A stretch of 64,000 nucleotides of DNA from Pseudomonas pisciculturae (GTDB taxonomy: Bacteria > Pseudomonadota > Gammaproteobacteria > Pseudomonadales > Pseudomonadaceae). Both the position numbers and the translations under genes were made by a program. The stretch's first letter is position 1. Each line of letters begins with the position of its first letter. The stretch spans positions 186,001 to 250,000 of the forward strand of contig NZ_JACVZE010000002.1 in the NCBI RefSeq assembly GCF_015461805.1, in the 5' to 3' direction. The notes under the pieces are model-generated. The model was not told the origin of the DNA and ran no database searches. It saw only the letters and a list, made by a program, of their open reading frames with translations. Below are positions 10,795 to 21,253 of this stretch, one piece after another.

Positions 10795-10886
10795 AATGTG
10801 GGAGGGGGCTTGCCCCCGATGGCGGCGGGTCAGTAATAGATGAGCTGACTGACAGACCGCTATCGGGGGCAAGCCCCCTCCCACAG
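10795..10886. repeat. REP pair (GGGGG type)
   Basis: GTGGGAGGGGGCTTGCCCCC at the left is matched by its reverse complement at the right around a variable core with GGTCAG/CTGAC. It lies between the convergent mltA and MAPEG genes. Confidence 0.9.
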
Positions 10887-10903
10887 GGGTTCTTCGTCAA
10901 CTG

Positions 10904-11290
10904 TCAGATCGATACGAAGAAGAAACTCGCAATTAAAGCCATGCCTGCAAACCACACCAGCGACCGCAGGATCGCCCAGTCCGCCACGTAGCAAATGATG
11001 TACAACAAGCGACTGGTGATAAACAGCACAGCCAGCACGTTGATGGTCACCAATTCGGCCGTACCGGCCAAGTGCGCGATAATCACCGCCGCCGCAAACG
11101 CCGGGGTGACTTCAAAGCTGTTGAGCTGGGCGTTATGCGCGCGCCGGGCGAAGCCGTCGAGGGTATCCAGAAAGGCGCGAGGGTCGTGGTTCTGCCGAGG
11201 CCCGAACTTGCCCTGGCTGAATTTGGCCAGGCCCGTGCATAGGTAAGGCAAGAAAATTGCGATCAACACACACCAGAAAGCTACCGTCAT
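10904..11290 (-). CDS. MAPEG-family membrane protein
   Basis: The 128-residue protein has four predicted transmembrane helices and the MAPEG pattern with FARRAHNAQLNSFE between helices 1 and 2, shared with bacterial relatives of microsomal glutathione S-transferase. It is an inner-membrane protein; bacterial members are mostly uncharacterised, and glutathione-dependent detoxification is possible but unproven. An ATG at 11290 and a GTG at 11293 are adjacent; AAGGACT lies just upstream. It is divergent from the sodium/proton antiporter with 208 nt between them. Confidence 0.85.
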   Translation of the reverse strand: MTVAFWCVLIAIFLPYLCTGLAKFSQGKFGPRQNHDPRAFLDTLDGFARRAHNAQLNSFEVTPAFAAAVIIAHLAGTAELVTINVLAVLFITSRLLYIICYVADWAILRSLVWFAGMALIASFFFVSI

Positions 11291-11498
11291 CACTGAGTCC
11301 TTTTTTGGTTTTCTATTTTTAATTTGAAACAGAAATTAGAGTTTTAGCACTAATCTCGGCACGCCGCACTCACCGTTATGAGCCGATACACCACAATAGG
11401 TTCTATCGGTGTTTTGCGCCCTGCCCTGCAACATCACGCCGCTACTGCGGTCCATCCCAGCACTAAACGCTCTGCCACCCAACTTCCAAGGACCCCGG

Positions 11499-12758
11499 AT
11501 GCTTGAACTTGTCGCCGCCTTTATTTGCCTCACCACATTGCTCACCTATGTGAACTTCCGTTTTATCGGCCTGCCGCCCACCATCGGCGTGATGGTCACG
11601 GCCCTGATTTTCTCCCTGATCCTGCAAGGCCTGAGCGTTCTCGGCTACCCAGGCTTGGAAGAACGCGTCCAACAACTGATCGGCCAGATCGACTTCGGCG
11701 ACCTGCTGATGAACTGGATGCTGTCGTTTCTGCTGTTCGCCGGCGCCTTGCACGTCAACCTCAACGACCTGCGCAGTTACCGCTGGCCTATCGGCCTGCT
11801 GGCGACCTTTGGTGTGTTGATCGCCACCGTAGTGATCGGCAGCCTGGCGTATTACATCTTTGCCCTGTTTGGCTGGCACGTCAGCTTCCTGTACTGCCTG
11901 CTGTTCGGTGCACTGATTTCGCCCACTGACCCGATTGCAGTACTGGGTGTTCTACGTACGGCCAATGCCTCCAAGCCGCTGAAAACCACCATCGTCGGTG
12001 AATCCCTCTTCAACGACGGTACAGCGGTAGTGGTATTTACCGTACTGCTAGGCATTGCACAGCTGGGCGAAACACCTACCGTGGGCGCCACTGCCATGCT
12101 GTTTGCCCATGAGGCAATTGGCGGCGTGGTGTTCGGTGGCCTGATCGGCTATCTGGTGTACCTGATGATCAAGAGCATCGAGCAGCACCAGATCGAAGTG
12201 ATGCTGACCCTGGCTCTGGTGATCGGCGGCTCGGCGATGGCCTCCGAACTGCACGTCTCCGCACCGATTGCGATGGTGGTAGCCGGCCTGATCATCGGCA
12301 ACCTGGGCCGCAAGCTGGCGATGAACGACATGACTCGCCGCTACCTGGACGGCTTCTGGGAATTGCTCGATGACATGCTCAACGCCCTGCTGTTCGCGTT
12401 GATCGGCATGGAACTGCTGCTGTTGCCGTTCAACTGGTTGCATGTGTTCGCCGCCAGCCTGTTGGCCGTGGCGATCCTGCTGTCGCGCCTGCTGACAGTG
12501 GCCCCGGCAATCCTGCTGCTGCGCCGCTGGCGCACAGTGCCACGCGGCACCATCCGCATCCTTACGTGGGGCGGCTTGCGCGGCGGGGTTTCGGTGGCGC
12601 TGGCGCTGGCCTTGCCATTGGGCCCGGAGCGGGATCTGCTGCTGAGCATCACCTACATCGTGGTGCTGTCGTCGATCCTGTTGCAGGGCCTGAGCATCGG
12701 CAAGCTGGTCAAGCGCGTGACCCGAGACGAGCCCCAGGCCGCACCTGAAACTCACTGA
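11499..12758 (+). CDS. CPA1-type sodium/proton antiporter (NhaP-like)
   Basis: The 419-residue protein has about 12 hydrophobic segments and the CPA1 signature SPTDPIAVLGVL followed by ESLFNDGTAVVVF, containing the acidic residues expected to bind cations. It should exchange Na+ (or K+) for H+ across the inner membrane. The ATG at 11499 has AAGGA about 8 nt upstream; the longer frame from 11409 lacks a ribosome binding site and starts before the first helix. The 3' end overlaps the convergent formate/nitrite transporter gene by 7 nt. Confidence 0.92.
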   Translation: MLELVAAFICLTTLLTYVNFRFIGLPPTIGVMVTALIFSLILQGLSVLGYPGLEERVQQLIGQIDFGDLLMNWMLSFLLFAGALHVNLNDLRSYRWPIGLLATFGVLIATVVIGSLAYYIFALFGWHVSFLYCLLFGALISPTDPIAVLGVLRTANASKPLKTTIVGESLFNDGTAVVVFTVLLGIAQLGETPTVGATAMLFAHEAIGGVVFGGLIGYLVYLMIKSIEQHQIEVMLTLALVIGGSAMASELHVSAPIAMVVAGLIIGNLGRKLAMNDMTRRYLDGFWELLDDMLNALLFALIGMELLLLPFNWLHVFAASLLAVAILLSRLLTVAPAILLLRRWRTVPRGTIRILTWGGLRGGVSVALALALPLGPERDLLLSITYIVVLSSILLQGLSIGKLVKRVTRDEPQAAPETH

Positions 12759-13639
12759 TCCTTGTTGATCTGCTGCGGGTGCCTAGGATCCGCAGCAGCC
12801 TTGCCCGGCAAGCTGCTTTCGCTGCGAATCTGCGCATGGCTAATCAACGCAAAGATAAAGCTGCCACCGATGATGTTGCCCGCCAGCGTGGGCCCGGCGA
12901 ACACCAGCCAGAAATCCTTCCACGGCAGTTCGCCGGCAAACACCAGGTACGAGACTTCCGCCGACCCCACCACGATATGGGTGAAATCGCCCAAGGCCAT
13001 GAGGTAGGTGATCAGGATAATGATGAACATCTTGGCGCTTTCCATGGACGGGATCATCCACACCATGGTGGCGATCATCCAGCCGGAGACGATGCCCTTG
13101 GCGAACATCTGGCCGGGGTGGTTCTCCATGACCTTGCGGCCGATTTCCAAAAAGGCCAGGTCGGTCTTGGTATCGAAAATCGGCAAATGCAACATTACGT
13201 ACGCCACCAACAAGGTGCCGCACAGGTTGCCCACCAACACCACCGTCCACAGCCGCAACAGCCGTCCGGCATTGCCCAGCGTGGGTTTGCTCATCACCGG
13301 CAGAACAGCGGTCAGGGTGTTTTCGGTGAACAACTGCTGGCGCGCCAGGATCACAGCGAGAAAGCCCGCGCAGTAGCCGAAGCTGGCGATCACTTTGAAC
13401 CCCTCGGCATCGGGCAGCCGCGAGTTGAGCAACCCCATCGCCATCAGCGACAACCCCATGGTCAGGCCGGCGGCGAGTGCCGACCACCACAAGGCGGCGA
13501 CGTTACGCTCCAGCTCCTGGTCGCCCTGGGTGCGGATGATTTCATGCAGCACCGCCGCACGCGGCGGCTGGTTTTTGTCGACGTCCTGCTGCTCTTCCTG
13601 CGACAGGTTGGGGGTCTTGCCGTCTGCTTGCGTGGCCAT
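12752..13639 (-). CDS. Formate/nitrite transporter family channel
   Basis: The 295-residue protein has six hydrophobic segments and FNT-type features: WSALAAGLTMGLSLMAMG early, ENTLTAVLPV after helix 2, and the GDFTHIVVGSAEV and LAGNIIGGSF stretches near the end. It resembles the YfdC-like branch, with a cytoplasmic N-terminal tail of about 45 polar residues, more than classical FocA/NirC. The substrate is unknown; small anions such as formate or nitrite are family precedents. No in-frame ATG follows until about residue 61, so the start at 13639 is firm. Four nt upstream of the start is the foot of a 12-bp hairpin that includes the ribosome binding site. Confidence 0.88.
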   Translation of the reverse strand: MATQADGKTPNLSQEEQQDVDKNQPPRAAVLHEIIRTQGDQELERNVAALWWSALAAGLTMGLSLMAMGLLNSRLPDAEGFKVIASFGYCAGFLAVILARQQLFTENTLTAVLPVMSKPTLGNAGRLLRLWTVVLVGNLCGTLLVAYVMLHLPIFDTKTDLAFLEIGRKVMENHPGQMFAKGIVSGWMIATMVWMIPSMESAKMFIIILITYLMALGDFTHIVVGSAEVSYLVFAGELPWKDFWLVFAGPTLAGNIIGGSFIFALISHAQIRSESSLPGKAAADPRHPQQINKDQ

Positions 13640-13642
13640 GGG

Positions 13643-13675
13643 CGTACCTGAACAGGAGGGTGTTGTTCAGGTACG
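13643..13675 (-). promoter_or_regulatory. 12-bp inverted repeat over the FNT-gene ribosome binding site
   Basis: CGTACCTGAACA and TGTTCAGGTACG are perfect arms separated by 9 nt (ACACCCTCC in the mRNA sense). In the message the 3' arm contains the only AGG candidate ribosome binding site, 3 nt before the ATG, and the loop contains the anti-Shine-Dalgarno-like CCTCC. It may be an RNA switch hindering translation, or a DNA operator. Confidence 0.6.
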
Positions 13676-13725
13676 ACCTGCGGCCCATCACGAGCGTTCA
13701 ATACCCGCCGACGCGGGGTAAGGCT

Positions 13726-14121
13726 TTATTCGGTTTCCTGGAACTGGTCTTTGACGTACTTGATTTCAGTGCGGCCATGGGGCGCCGGCAAGCCGTCTTC
13801 GCCAAGGTTGACGAAAACCATTTTTTCCACGGTGAGGATGCTTTTGCGCGTGATCTTGTTGCGCACTTCACAGGTCAGGGTGATGGAGGTGCGGCCGAAC
13901 TCGGTGGCGGTGATGCCCAGCTCGATGATGTCGCCCTGACGCGAGGCGCTGACGAAGTTGATTTCGGAGATGTACTTGGTCACCACGCGCTGGTTGCCCA
14001 GTTGGACAATCGCGTAGATCGCCGCTTCTTCGTCGATCCAGCGCAGCAAGCTGCCACCGAACAGGGTGCCGTTGGGGTTGAGGTCTTCAGGTTTTACCCA
14101 TTTGCGGGTGTGGAAGTTCAT
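13726..14121 (-). CDS. Acyl-CoA thioesterase, hotdog fold (YciA-like)
   Basis: The 131-residue protein has the hotdog thioesterase pattern: NPNGTLFGGSLLRWIDEEAA with the catalytic acidic residue in the long helix, then the SASRQGD loop. Such enzymes hydrolyse acyl-CoAs in the cytoplasm as hexamers or tetramers; chain-length preference cannot be read from the sequence. The ATG at 14121 is preceded by GGAG at 5 nt; a GTG at 14127 overlaps that site and is less likely. It lies upstream of the FNT-family gene on the same strand (86-nt gap containing the hairpin) and divergent from ahcY. Confidence 0.9.
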   Translation of the reverse strand: MNFHTRKWVKPEDLNPNGTLFGGSLLRWIDEEAAIYAIVQLGNQRVVTKYISEINFVSASRQGDIIELGITATEFGRTSITLTCEVRNKITRKSILTVEKMVFVNLGEDGLPAPHGRTEIKYVKDQFQETE

Positions 14122-14188
14122 AGTCACTCCAAGCGTCTTGCGAAATGATGGGCAACATCATGGCAGAGGCCGGGCCCAAGCTCTATGA

Positions 14189-15856
<1,668 letters not shown>

Positions 15857-15880
15857 TCGACCTGCAGGCGCCGGCTTTTA

Positions 15881-15968
15881 TGTGGGAGCTGGCTTGCCTG
15901 CGATAGCATCACCTCGGTATGCCTGACACACCGAGGTGCCTGCATCGCGGGCAAGCCCGGCTCCCACA
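15881..15968. repeat. REP pair (GCTGG type)
   Basis: TGTGGGAGCTGGCTTGCCTG is matched at the right by a near reverse complement (CGGGCAAGCCCGGCTCCCACA) around an inner palindrome CACCTCGGTA/CACCGAGGTG. It lies between ahcY and metF. Confidence 0.88.
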
Positions 15969-16032
15969 GAAGCCCGGCACTTGTATCGATTGTGTATGCC
16001 TTCCAGGCTTTTGAGTTTCACAGGGTATTACC

Positions 16033-16878
16033 ATGTCCCAAGACCGTCGCTACAGCTTCGAGTTCTTCCCGACCAAGACCGATGCTGGGCATGAAAAACT
16101 GATGGCCACGGCCACCCAGTTGGCCAGCTACAACCCCGACTTCTTCTCCTGCACCTACGGCGCTGGCGGTTCCACCCGTGACCGCACGATCAACACCGTG
16201 TTGCAGCTGGAAAGCCAAGTCAAAGTTCCCGCCGCTCCGCACTTGTCGTGCGTGGGCGACAGCAAGGACGACCTGCGCGGCCTGCTGACCCAATACAAGA
16301 GCGCCGGCATCAAGCGCATCGTCGCCCTGCGCGGCGACCTGCCATCCGGCATGGGCATGGCCAGCGGCGAGCTGCGCTACGCCAATGACCTGGTGAGCTT
16401 CATCCGCGAAGAAAGCGGCGATCACTTCCATATCGAAGTGGCGGCTTACCCGGAGATGCACCCCCAGGCACGCAACTTCGAAGAAGACTTGAAGAACTTC
16501 GTGCGCAAGGCCAACGCCGGCGCCAACAGTGCGATCACCCAGTACTTCTTCAACGCCGACAGCTACTTCTACTTCGTTGAACGTGTACGGGCGATGGGTG
16601 TAGATATCCCGATCGTGCCGGGCATCATGCCGATCACCAACTACAGCAAGCTGGCTCGCTTTTCCGACGCCTGCGGCGCAGAAATCCCACGCTGGGTGCG
16701 CAAGCAACTGGAAGCCTACGGCGACGACGTCACGAGCATCCAGGCGTTCGGTGAGCAGGTCATCACAGAAATGTGTGAAAGTTTGTTGCAGGGTGGCGCG
16801 CCAGGGTTGCACTTCTATACCCTGAATCAGGCTGAGCCGAGCCTCGCTATCTGGAACAATCTCAAGCTGCCACGCTGA
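16033..16878 (+). CDS. metF: 5,10-methylenetetrahydrofolate reductase
   Basis: The 281-residue protein begins MSQDRRYSFEFFPTKT, with the FEFFP motif of MTHFR, and continues with TYGAGGSTRD (folate/FAD contacts) and ALRGDLP, a TIM-barrel enzyme of normal bacterial length. It reduces 5,10-methylene-THF to 5-methyl-THF using FAD, supplying the methyl group for homocysteine. The gene follows ahcY on the same strand and ends at an intrinsic terminator, so the region acts as a methyl-cycle unit, although the REP pair between them may uncouple expression. Confidence 0.97.
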   Translation: MSQDRRYSFEFFPTKTDAGHEKLMATATQLASYNPDFFSCTYGAGGSTRDRTINTVLQLESQVKVPAAPHLSCVGDSKDDLRGLLTQYKSAGIKRIVALRGDLPSGMGMASGELRYANDLVSFIREESGDHFHIEVAAYPEMHPQARNFEEDLKNFVRKANAGANSAITQYFFNADSYFYFVERVRAMGVDIPIVPGIMPITNYSKLARFSDACGAEIPRWVRKQLEAYGDDVTSIQAFGEQVITEMCESLLQGGAPGLHFYTLNQAEPSLAIWNNLKLPR

Positions 16879-16900
16879 GTTCTGTTCAAGCAGCACCCAG

Positions 16901-16927
16901 GCCCTCGTTTATACGGGGGCTTTTTTT
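16901..16927 (+). terminator. Intrinsic terminator after metF
   Basis: GCCCTCGT paired with ACGGGGGC (one G-U pair), TTAT loop, followed by seven T residues. Confidence 0.85.
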
Positions 16928-16960
16928 GTTCATACATCCCGGAAAGGAAGCCAGCAGTAA

Positions 16961-18043
16961 ATGAATACAGCGTCCCCGACTCCACGCCCCCAACTGATCT
17001 ATCTGGTTTTCGGCGCCGAGACTTACCATCAGGAAGCGGTATTCAGCATCGCCAGTGCCCTGGCCCACCTGGGAGGCCCCCAGGACATGCCATTGGACAT
17101 CCAGGTATTCAGCGATAACCCGGCGCCTTACCGCGACCTGCCCGTGCAAGTACACACGCTGGACGAAGCCACCCGCAAACGCTGGTGCGAGCCCCACGGT
17201 TACCATTTCCGCACCAAGCACGTGCTGTTGCGCCAGGTACTGCAGACCGCTGAGCGCGCACTGCTGATCGACACCGACACGTTCTTCCACGACTCGCCCA
17301 TGGCGTTGTTCGAGCGCGTCGCCCCTGGCACGCTGCTGTGCAATGCCTTCCACGCAAAATACGGCGATAACCGCGAAGGCGTGCTGTATGAAACCCTGGC
17401 CACGCACCTGGCAGAACGCGGCTTGACCGACGACGATATGTGGCTGCTCAACTCCGGCGTGATCGGCATCGCGCAACAAGACGCCTACCTGCTGGACCGC
17501 TCGATTGAACTGATGGACGAACTGTTCCCAATGGCCAGGGGTGCCTACACCCTGGAAGAGTTCTGCCTGTCGGTGGCAGCCTACCGCAAGGTCAACGTGC
17601 GCCAGTGCCCTGACCTGATCCACCACTACTGGAGCCGCAAGCAGTTGTTCCGCGCCAAGGTCAAGGCATGGATCGCCAAGCACTCGGCCAGCCCCACCAG
17701 CACCGACGCCCTGGCCGACACCCGCAAGGTCTCCGCCCATCTGCCGCGCCCGCCGCGCCTGCAACGCTTGATGTACAAGCTGATCACCCTGGCCCTGCCC
17801 AAGCGTAAGCAGCAGTTCATACGCGAAATTCTCTACGGCTGCTACGAGCACGAAAACGAGTTCGACCAAGCCTGCGGCCCGGTGTGGTGGGACAAGGCGC
17901 GGCAGAACCAGGAAGAGCGGCAGAAATGCCCGGTCGACGCCCACCAACTGGAACACTGGTTCGCCAACCCAGTGGTGCGCCTGATACTCGGCGAGCGGCG
18001 CGCAGCCATCTATGAACACCTGATGACTTCGGAAACAAAATAG
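16961..18043 (+). CDS. Glycosyltransferase-like protein with DxD motif, function unknown
   Basis: The 360-residue protein has no signal peptide or clear transmembrane helix. Its centre reads AERALLIDTDTFF, a DxD metal/nucleotide-sugar motif at residues 104-106, followed by MWLLNSGVIGI near 160, a combination seen in GT-A fold glycosyltransferases such as family 8. Its C-terminal third is rich in basic residues and contains a tryptophan-rich segment (ACGPVWWDKARQNQ). I infer a cytoplasmic sugar transferase, but acceptor and donor are unknown. It stands alone after the metF terminator; no surface-polysaccharide genes adjoin. AGGAAG occurs about 14 nt before the ATG, rather far for a good ribosome binding site. 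Confidence 0.65.
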   Translation: MNTASPTPRPQLIYLVFGAETYHQEAVFSIASALAHLGGPQDMPLDIQVFSDNPAPYRDLPVQVHTLDEATRKRWCEPHGYHFRTKHVLLRQVLQTAERALLIDTDTFFHDSPMALFERVAPGTLLCNAFHAKYGDNREGVLYETLATHLAERGLTDDDMWLLNSGVIGIAQQDAYLLDRSIELMDELFPMARGAYTLEEFCLSVAAYRKVNVRQCPDLIHHYWSRKQLFRAKVKAWIAKHSASPTSTDALADTRKVSAHLPRPPRLQRLMYKLITLALPKRKQQFIREILYGCYEHENEFDQACGPVWWDKARQNQEERQKCPVDAHQLEHWFANPVVRLILGERRAAIYEHLMTSETK

Positions 18044-18106
18044 CGTCGCCCGCAGATGCGTGTGCCAGAGCTTCTCTTTAAGGCTGGGGCGTCGTAATCT
18101 CAGGGC

Positions 18107-18898
18107 ATGCCCGTCATTCTGAAGCTGTTGACCGCTGCGCTATTCACTTGCCTGAGCCTGGCCGCTTATGGCGAGAAATTACGCATTGTCACCGAGCCCT
18201 GGGCGCCCTACGTGTATGAAGAGAGGGGCGCCATGCAGGGGCTGGACTACGAAACCACGGTGACCGTGTTCCAGCGCCTGGGGGTGGACGTGCAATGGCA
18301 GTTCCTGCCCTGGAAGCGCTGCCTGGCCATGCTGGACCAGGGTCACGCCGACGGCGCGCTGGATATTTTCCACAGCCACGACCGCGACGCTCAGCTGTTG
18401 TACCCCAGCGAACCGCTGTCAGAAGTGCAATTCGTACTGTTCTACGCCAACGACCGCCCTCACCCGGCCCAGACCCTCGATGACCTGCGCGGCCTTACCG
18501 TCGGCATTTCGCCGGGCTACCTGTATGGCGCGCCCTTCAGCGACTCCACCGTGTTCAACCGCGAACCGGCCCCCAGCCATGAAGCCAACTTCGGCAAACT
18601 GTTGCTGGGGCGCATCGACCTGGTGGTCACCGACCGCCGCGTCGGCCAGCATGTGATCAAGGCGATGGGCCTGGAGGGCAAGGTCAGCCAGGCACCGGTG
18701 GTGGTCAGCCGCCAGCAGCAGTTTCTCGCGGTGCGTCGTGGCGCCGGCATGGACCTGCTGGTGCAACGCTTTGCCGCCGAACTCAAGCGTTTCAAGCAGG
18801 AGCCCGCCTACGCGGCCCTGAGCGCCAAATACGGTGGGCTCCAAGCGATTACAGCCTCAGAACACGCCGTTGAGCAGCAGGAAAGCAGCGCGCCGTGA
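18107..18898 (+). CDS. Periplasmic solute-binding protein, family 3
   Basis: The 263-residue protein has a signal peptide (about residues 1-21, ending AAYG) and a type 3 extracellular solute-binding fold starting LRIVTEPWAPYVYEERG, with DIFHSHDRDAQLLYPSEPL and LDDLRGLTVGISPGYLYG later. Such proteins usually bind amino acids for ABC transporters, but no permease or ATPase is nearby, so it may serve a distant transporter or act as a sensor-type orphan. It lies 63 nt after the glycosyltransferase-like gene and could be cotranscribed with it. Confidence 0.8.
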   Translation: MPVILKLLTAALFTCLSLAAYGEKLRIVTEPWAPYVYEERGAMQGLDYETTVTVFQRLGVDVQWQFLPWKRCLAMLDQGHADGALDIFHSHDRDAQLLYPSEPLSEVQFVLFYANDRPHPAQTLDDLRGLTVGISPGYLYGAPFSDSTVFNREPAPSHEANFGKLLLGRIDLVVTDRRVGQHVIKAMGLEGKVSQAPVVVSRQQQFLAVRRGAGMDLLVQRFAAELKRFKQEPAYAALSAKYGGLQAITASEHAVEQQESSAP

Positions 18899-18904
18899 TT
18901 GCTC

Positions 18905-18913
18905 TGTTATACT
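18905..18913 (+). promoter_or_regulatory. Predicted extended -10 promoter of rhlE
   Basis: TG-T-TATACT is an extended -10 element with no good -35 at 17 nt. Use of it would give rhlE a leader of about 200 nt. Confidence 0.45.
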
Positions 18914-19120
18914 CCGGCCTTTCCGCCAGGCTTACGCCCGGCCGCTGAGGTCTCGAAAACGGCACCCAACCCCGCTACAGCGCAGCTTTGCAGCCCGCGC
19001 GAGCCGGTGGAGTGCCCGCCAGACGCAGCAGGACCGGACGGGATAACGCTCCCCTAAGCGTCATTCACGCCCGGCAAGATTATCCCTTTGGGCCAAGCCC
19101 TAACTAAAACAGGATTACTC

Positions 19121-21019
19121 ATGTCCTTTGCTTCCCTCGGTCTCTCCGAGGCTTTAGTCCGCGCCATCGAGGCAGCGGGCTATACCGAGCCTACTCCGGT
19201 GCAACAGCGGGCCATTCCCGCCGTGTTGCAAGGTCGCGACCTGATGGTTGCGGCTCAGACAGGTACTGGTAAAACCGGTGGCTTCGCCCTCCCGATTCTG
19301 GAGCGGTTGTTTCCCAACGGTCACCCGGACAAATCCCAGCGTCACGGCCCGCGCCAACCGCGTGTACTGGTCCTGACCCCTACCCGCGAACTCGCCGCCC
19401 AAGTGCACGACAGCTTCAAGCTGTATGCCCGCGACCTGAAGTTCGTCAGCGCCTGCATCTTCGGCGGCGTCGGCATGAACCCACAGGTTCAGGCCATGTC
19501 CCGTGGTGTGGACGTGCTGGTTGCCTGCCCAGGTCGCTTGCTCGACCTGTGCGGCCAAGGCAGCGTCGATTTGTCCCGCGTGGAAATCCTCGTGCTGGAC
19601 GAAGCCGACCGTATGCTCGACATGGGCTTTGTCCATGACGTGAAAAAGGTCCTCGCCCGCCTGCCGGCCAAACGCCAGAACCTGCTGTTTTCGGCAACGT
19701 TCTCCCAGGACATCACTGCCCTGGCCGGCAAGCTGCTGCACAACCCGGAACGCATCGAAGTCACGCCGCCGAACACCACGGTCGAGCGTATCGAGCAGCG
19801 CGTATTCCGTCTGGCCGCCAGCCACAAGCGTGCGCTGCTGGCCCACCTGATCACCGCAGGCGCCTGGGAACAGGTGCTGGTGTTCACCCGCACCAAGCAC
19901 GGCGCCAACCGCCTGGCCGAGTACCTGGACAAGCACGGCCTCACCGCCGTCGCCATCCACGGCAACAAGAGCCAGAACGCGCGCACCAAAGCCCTGGCCG
20001 ACTTCAAGGCCGGCACTGTGCGCATCCTGGTGGCTACCGATATCGCCGCTCGCGGCCTGGATATCGACCAGTTGCCACACGTAGTCAACTTCGAGCTGCC
20101 TAACGTCGACGAAGACTATGTGCACCGTATCGGCCGTACTGGCCGTGCCGGTCGTTCGGGTGAGGCCATTTCCCTGGTCGCACCGGATGAAGAAAAACTG
20201 CTGAAAAGCATCGAGCGCATGACCAAGCAGAAAATCGCCGATGGCGACCTGATGGGCTTCGATGCCAGCGCCGTAGAGGCCGAGAAGCCAGAAGCGCGCG
20301 AGCGTCCGGACGTGCGCAACCCACGCAACCCACGCGGTCCGAAGGGTGATGGCCCGAACGGCGGCGGTGGTGGCGGTGGTCGTCGCGACAAGGGCAAAGA
20401 CAAGGGCGGCAAAGAAAAAGCGCCAACCAACGGCCGTGGCGAACGCCCAGCCCGCGAACAGAAGCCCCGTGAAGGCACCCCGGCCCGCGAACAGCGCCAG
20501 CCGAGCCAGCCGCCACGCGCTGCCGCTGACCGTGCACCGGACGAGTTCCTCGACGACGACGTGGATAACTTCGGTAACCGCGTCGACTACGTGCCACAAG
20601 CCAAGCCGGCCCAAGGCCGCGGCCGTCGCCCAGGTGCTCCGGCACAGGGTGCTGGTGCTGGCACTGGCAGCGGCGCGCCACGTGGCGGTCAGCCTCAGGG
20701 CGGTCGTCAGAACGCTCCGCGCAACAGCAGCGGCGGCACCACCGGTACGCCTCCTGCCAAGCGCAGCGGCCCGCGCAGTGGTGCACCACGCGATGGCCAG
20801 GCTCGCCGCGAAGACTCGCGCAGCAACAACCGCCGCCCGGCCCGTGACGACCAGCCTCGTTCGTCCGAGCCAGCCGTGCAGAACCCACGCGGTGGCCCGG
20901 CGCCAAAGATCATCCACAAGGAGTCGAAAGCAGACCGCTTCCCGACACCCGAGCAGTTGGATCAACTGCCAGGCCGTCCTCGTGGTGAGAAACCGGCGTT
21001 GCTGACACGCAACCGCTGA
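19121..21019 (+). CDS. rhlE: DEAD-box ATP-dependent RNA helicase RhlE
   Basis: The 632-residue protein begins [20 protein letters not shown] (Q-motif region), then Walker A AQTGTGKT (45-52), PTRELA, DEAD at 160-163, SAT at 191-193 and [11 protein letters not shown] near 337-347. The helicase core ends near 385 and is followed by about 240 residues of low-complexity sequence rich in Gly, Arg, Pro, Ala and Gln, much longer than in E. coli RhlE and likely RNA-binding. RhlE proteins remodel RNA and work with RNase E and ribosome assembly factors. The ATG at 19121 has AGGA about 8 nt upstream. The gene has an approximately 200-nt leader and a strong terminator, so it is monocistronic. Confidence 0.95.
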   Translation: MSFASLGLSEALVRAIEAAGYTEPTPVQQRAIPAVLQGRDLMVAAQTGTGKTGGFALPILERLFPNGHPDKSQRHGPRQPRVLVLTPTRELAAQVHDSFKLYARDLKFVSACIFGGVGMNPQVQAMSRGVDVLVACPGRLLDLCGQGSVDLSRVEILVLDEADRMLDMGFVHDVKKVLARLPAKRQNLLFSATFSQDITALAGKLLHNPERIEVTPPNTTVERIEQRVFRLAASHKRALLAHLITAGAWEQVLVFTRTKHGANRLAEYLDKHGLTAVAIHGNKSQNARTKALADFKAGTVRILVATDIAARGLDIDQLPHVVNFELPNVDEDYVHRIGRTGRAGRSGEAISLVAPDEEKLLKSIERMTKQKIADGDLMGFDASAVEAEKPEARERPDVRNPRNPRGPKGDGPNGGGGGGGRRDKGKDKGGKEKAPTNGRGERPAREQKPREGTPAREQRQPSQPPRAAADRAPDEFLDDDVDNFGNRVDYVPQAKPAQGRGRRPGAPAQGAGAGTGSGAPRGGQPQGGRQNAPRNSSGGTTGTPPAKRSGPRSGAPRDGQARREDSRSNNRRPARDDQPRSSEPAVQNPRGGPAPKIIHKESKADRFPTPEQLDQLPGRPRGEKPALLTRNR

Positions 21020-21034
21020 GTTTCAAAGCCCCAT

Positions 21035-21074
21035 AAAAAATGCCCCGCCTTTTTCGAGGTGGGGCATTTTTTTT
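21035..21074 (+). terminator. Intrinsic terminator after rhlE
   Basis: AAATGCCCCGCC pairs with GGTGGGGCATTT around a short loop and runs into eight T residues. Confidence 0.93.
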
Positions 21075-21101
21075 GGCACAACAAAAACAAATGGGCTCTT
21101 T

Positions 21102-21190
21102 TGTGGGAGCTGGCTTGCCTGCGATGGCATCAACTGCTTATACCTGACACACCGTGGCGCCTGTATCGCAGGCAAGCCAGCTCCCACATT
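21102..21190. repeat. REP pair (GCTGG type)
   Basis: TGTGGGAGCTGGCTTGCCTG and its exact reverse complement flank a core containing CTGACACACCG. It sits between the convergent rhlE and yceI-type genes. Confidence 0.9.
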
Positions 21191-21207
21191 GACCGCATTC
21201 CAAACAT

Positions 21208-21238
21208 AAAAAAACCGGATCTCGCGATCCGGTTTTTT
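21208..21238. terminator. Bidirectional terminator, mainly for the minus-strand yceI-type gene
   Basis: AAAAAACCGGATC and GATCCGGTTTTTT are perfect arms with a TCGC loop, giving T runs in both directions, 15 nt beyond the YceI-family stop. Confidence 0.92.
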
Positions 21239-21253
21239 GTATGCGAGCAGAAA

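Noticed and set aside
10795..10886. REP pairs as intrinsic terminators or insertion sequences
   Set aside because: They lack T runs and encode no transposase; they match the dispersed REP architecture.
19154..20965. 603-residue frame antisense to rhlE
   Set aside because: It arises from the repetitive Gly/Arg/Ala-coding tail and helicase core on the plus strand.
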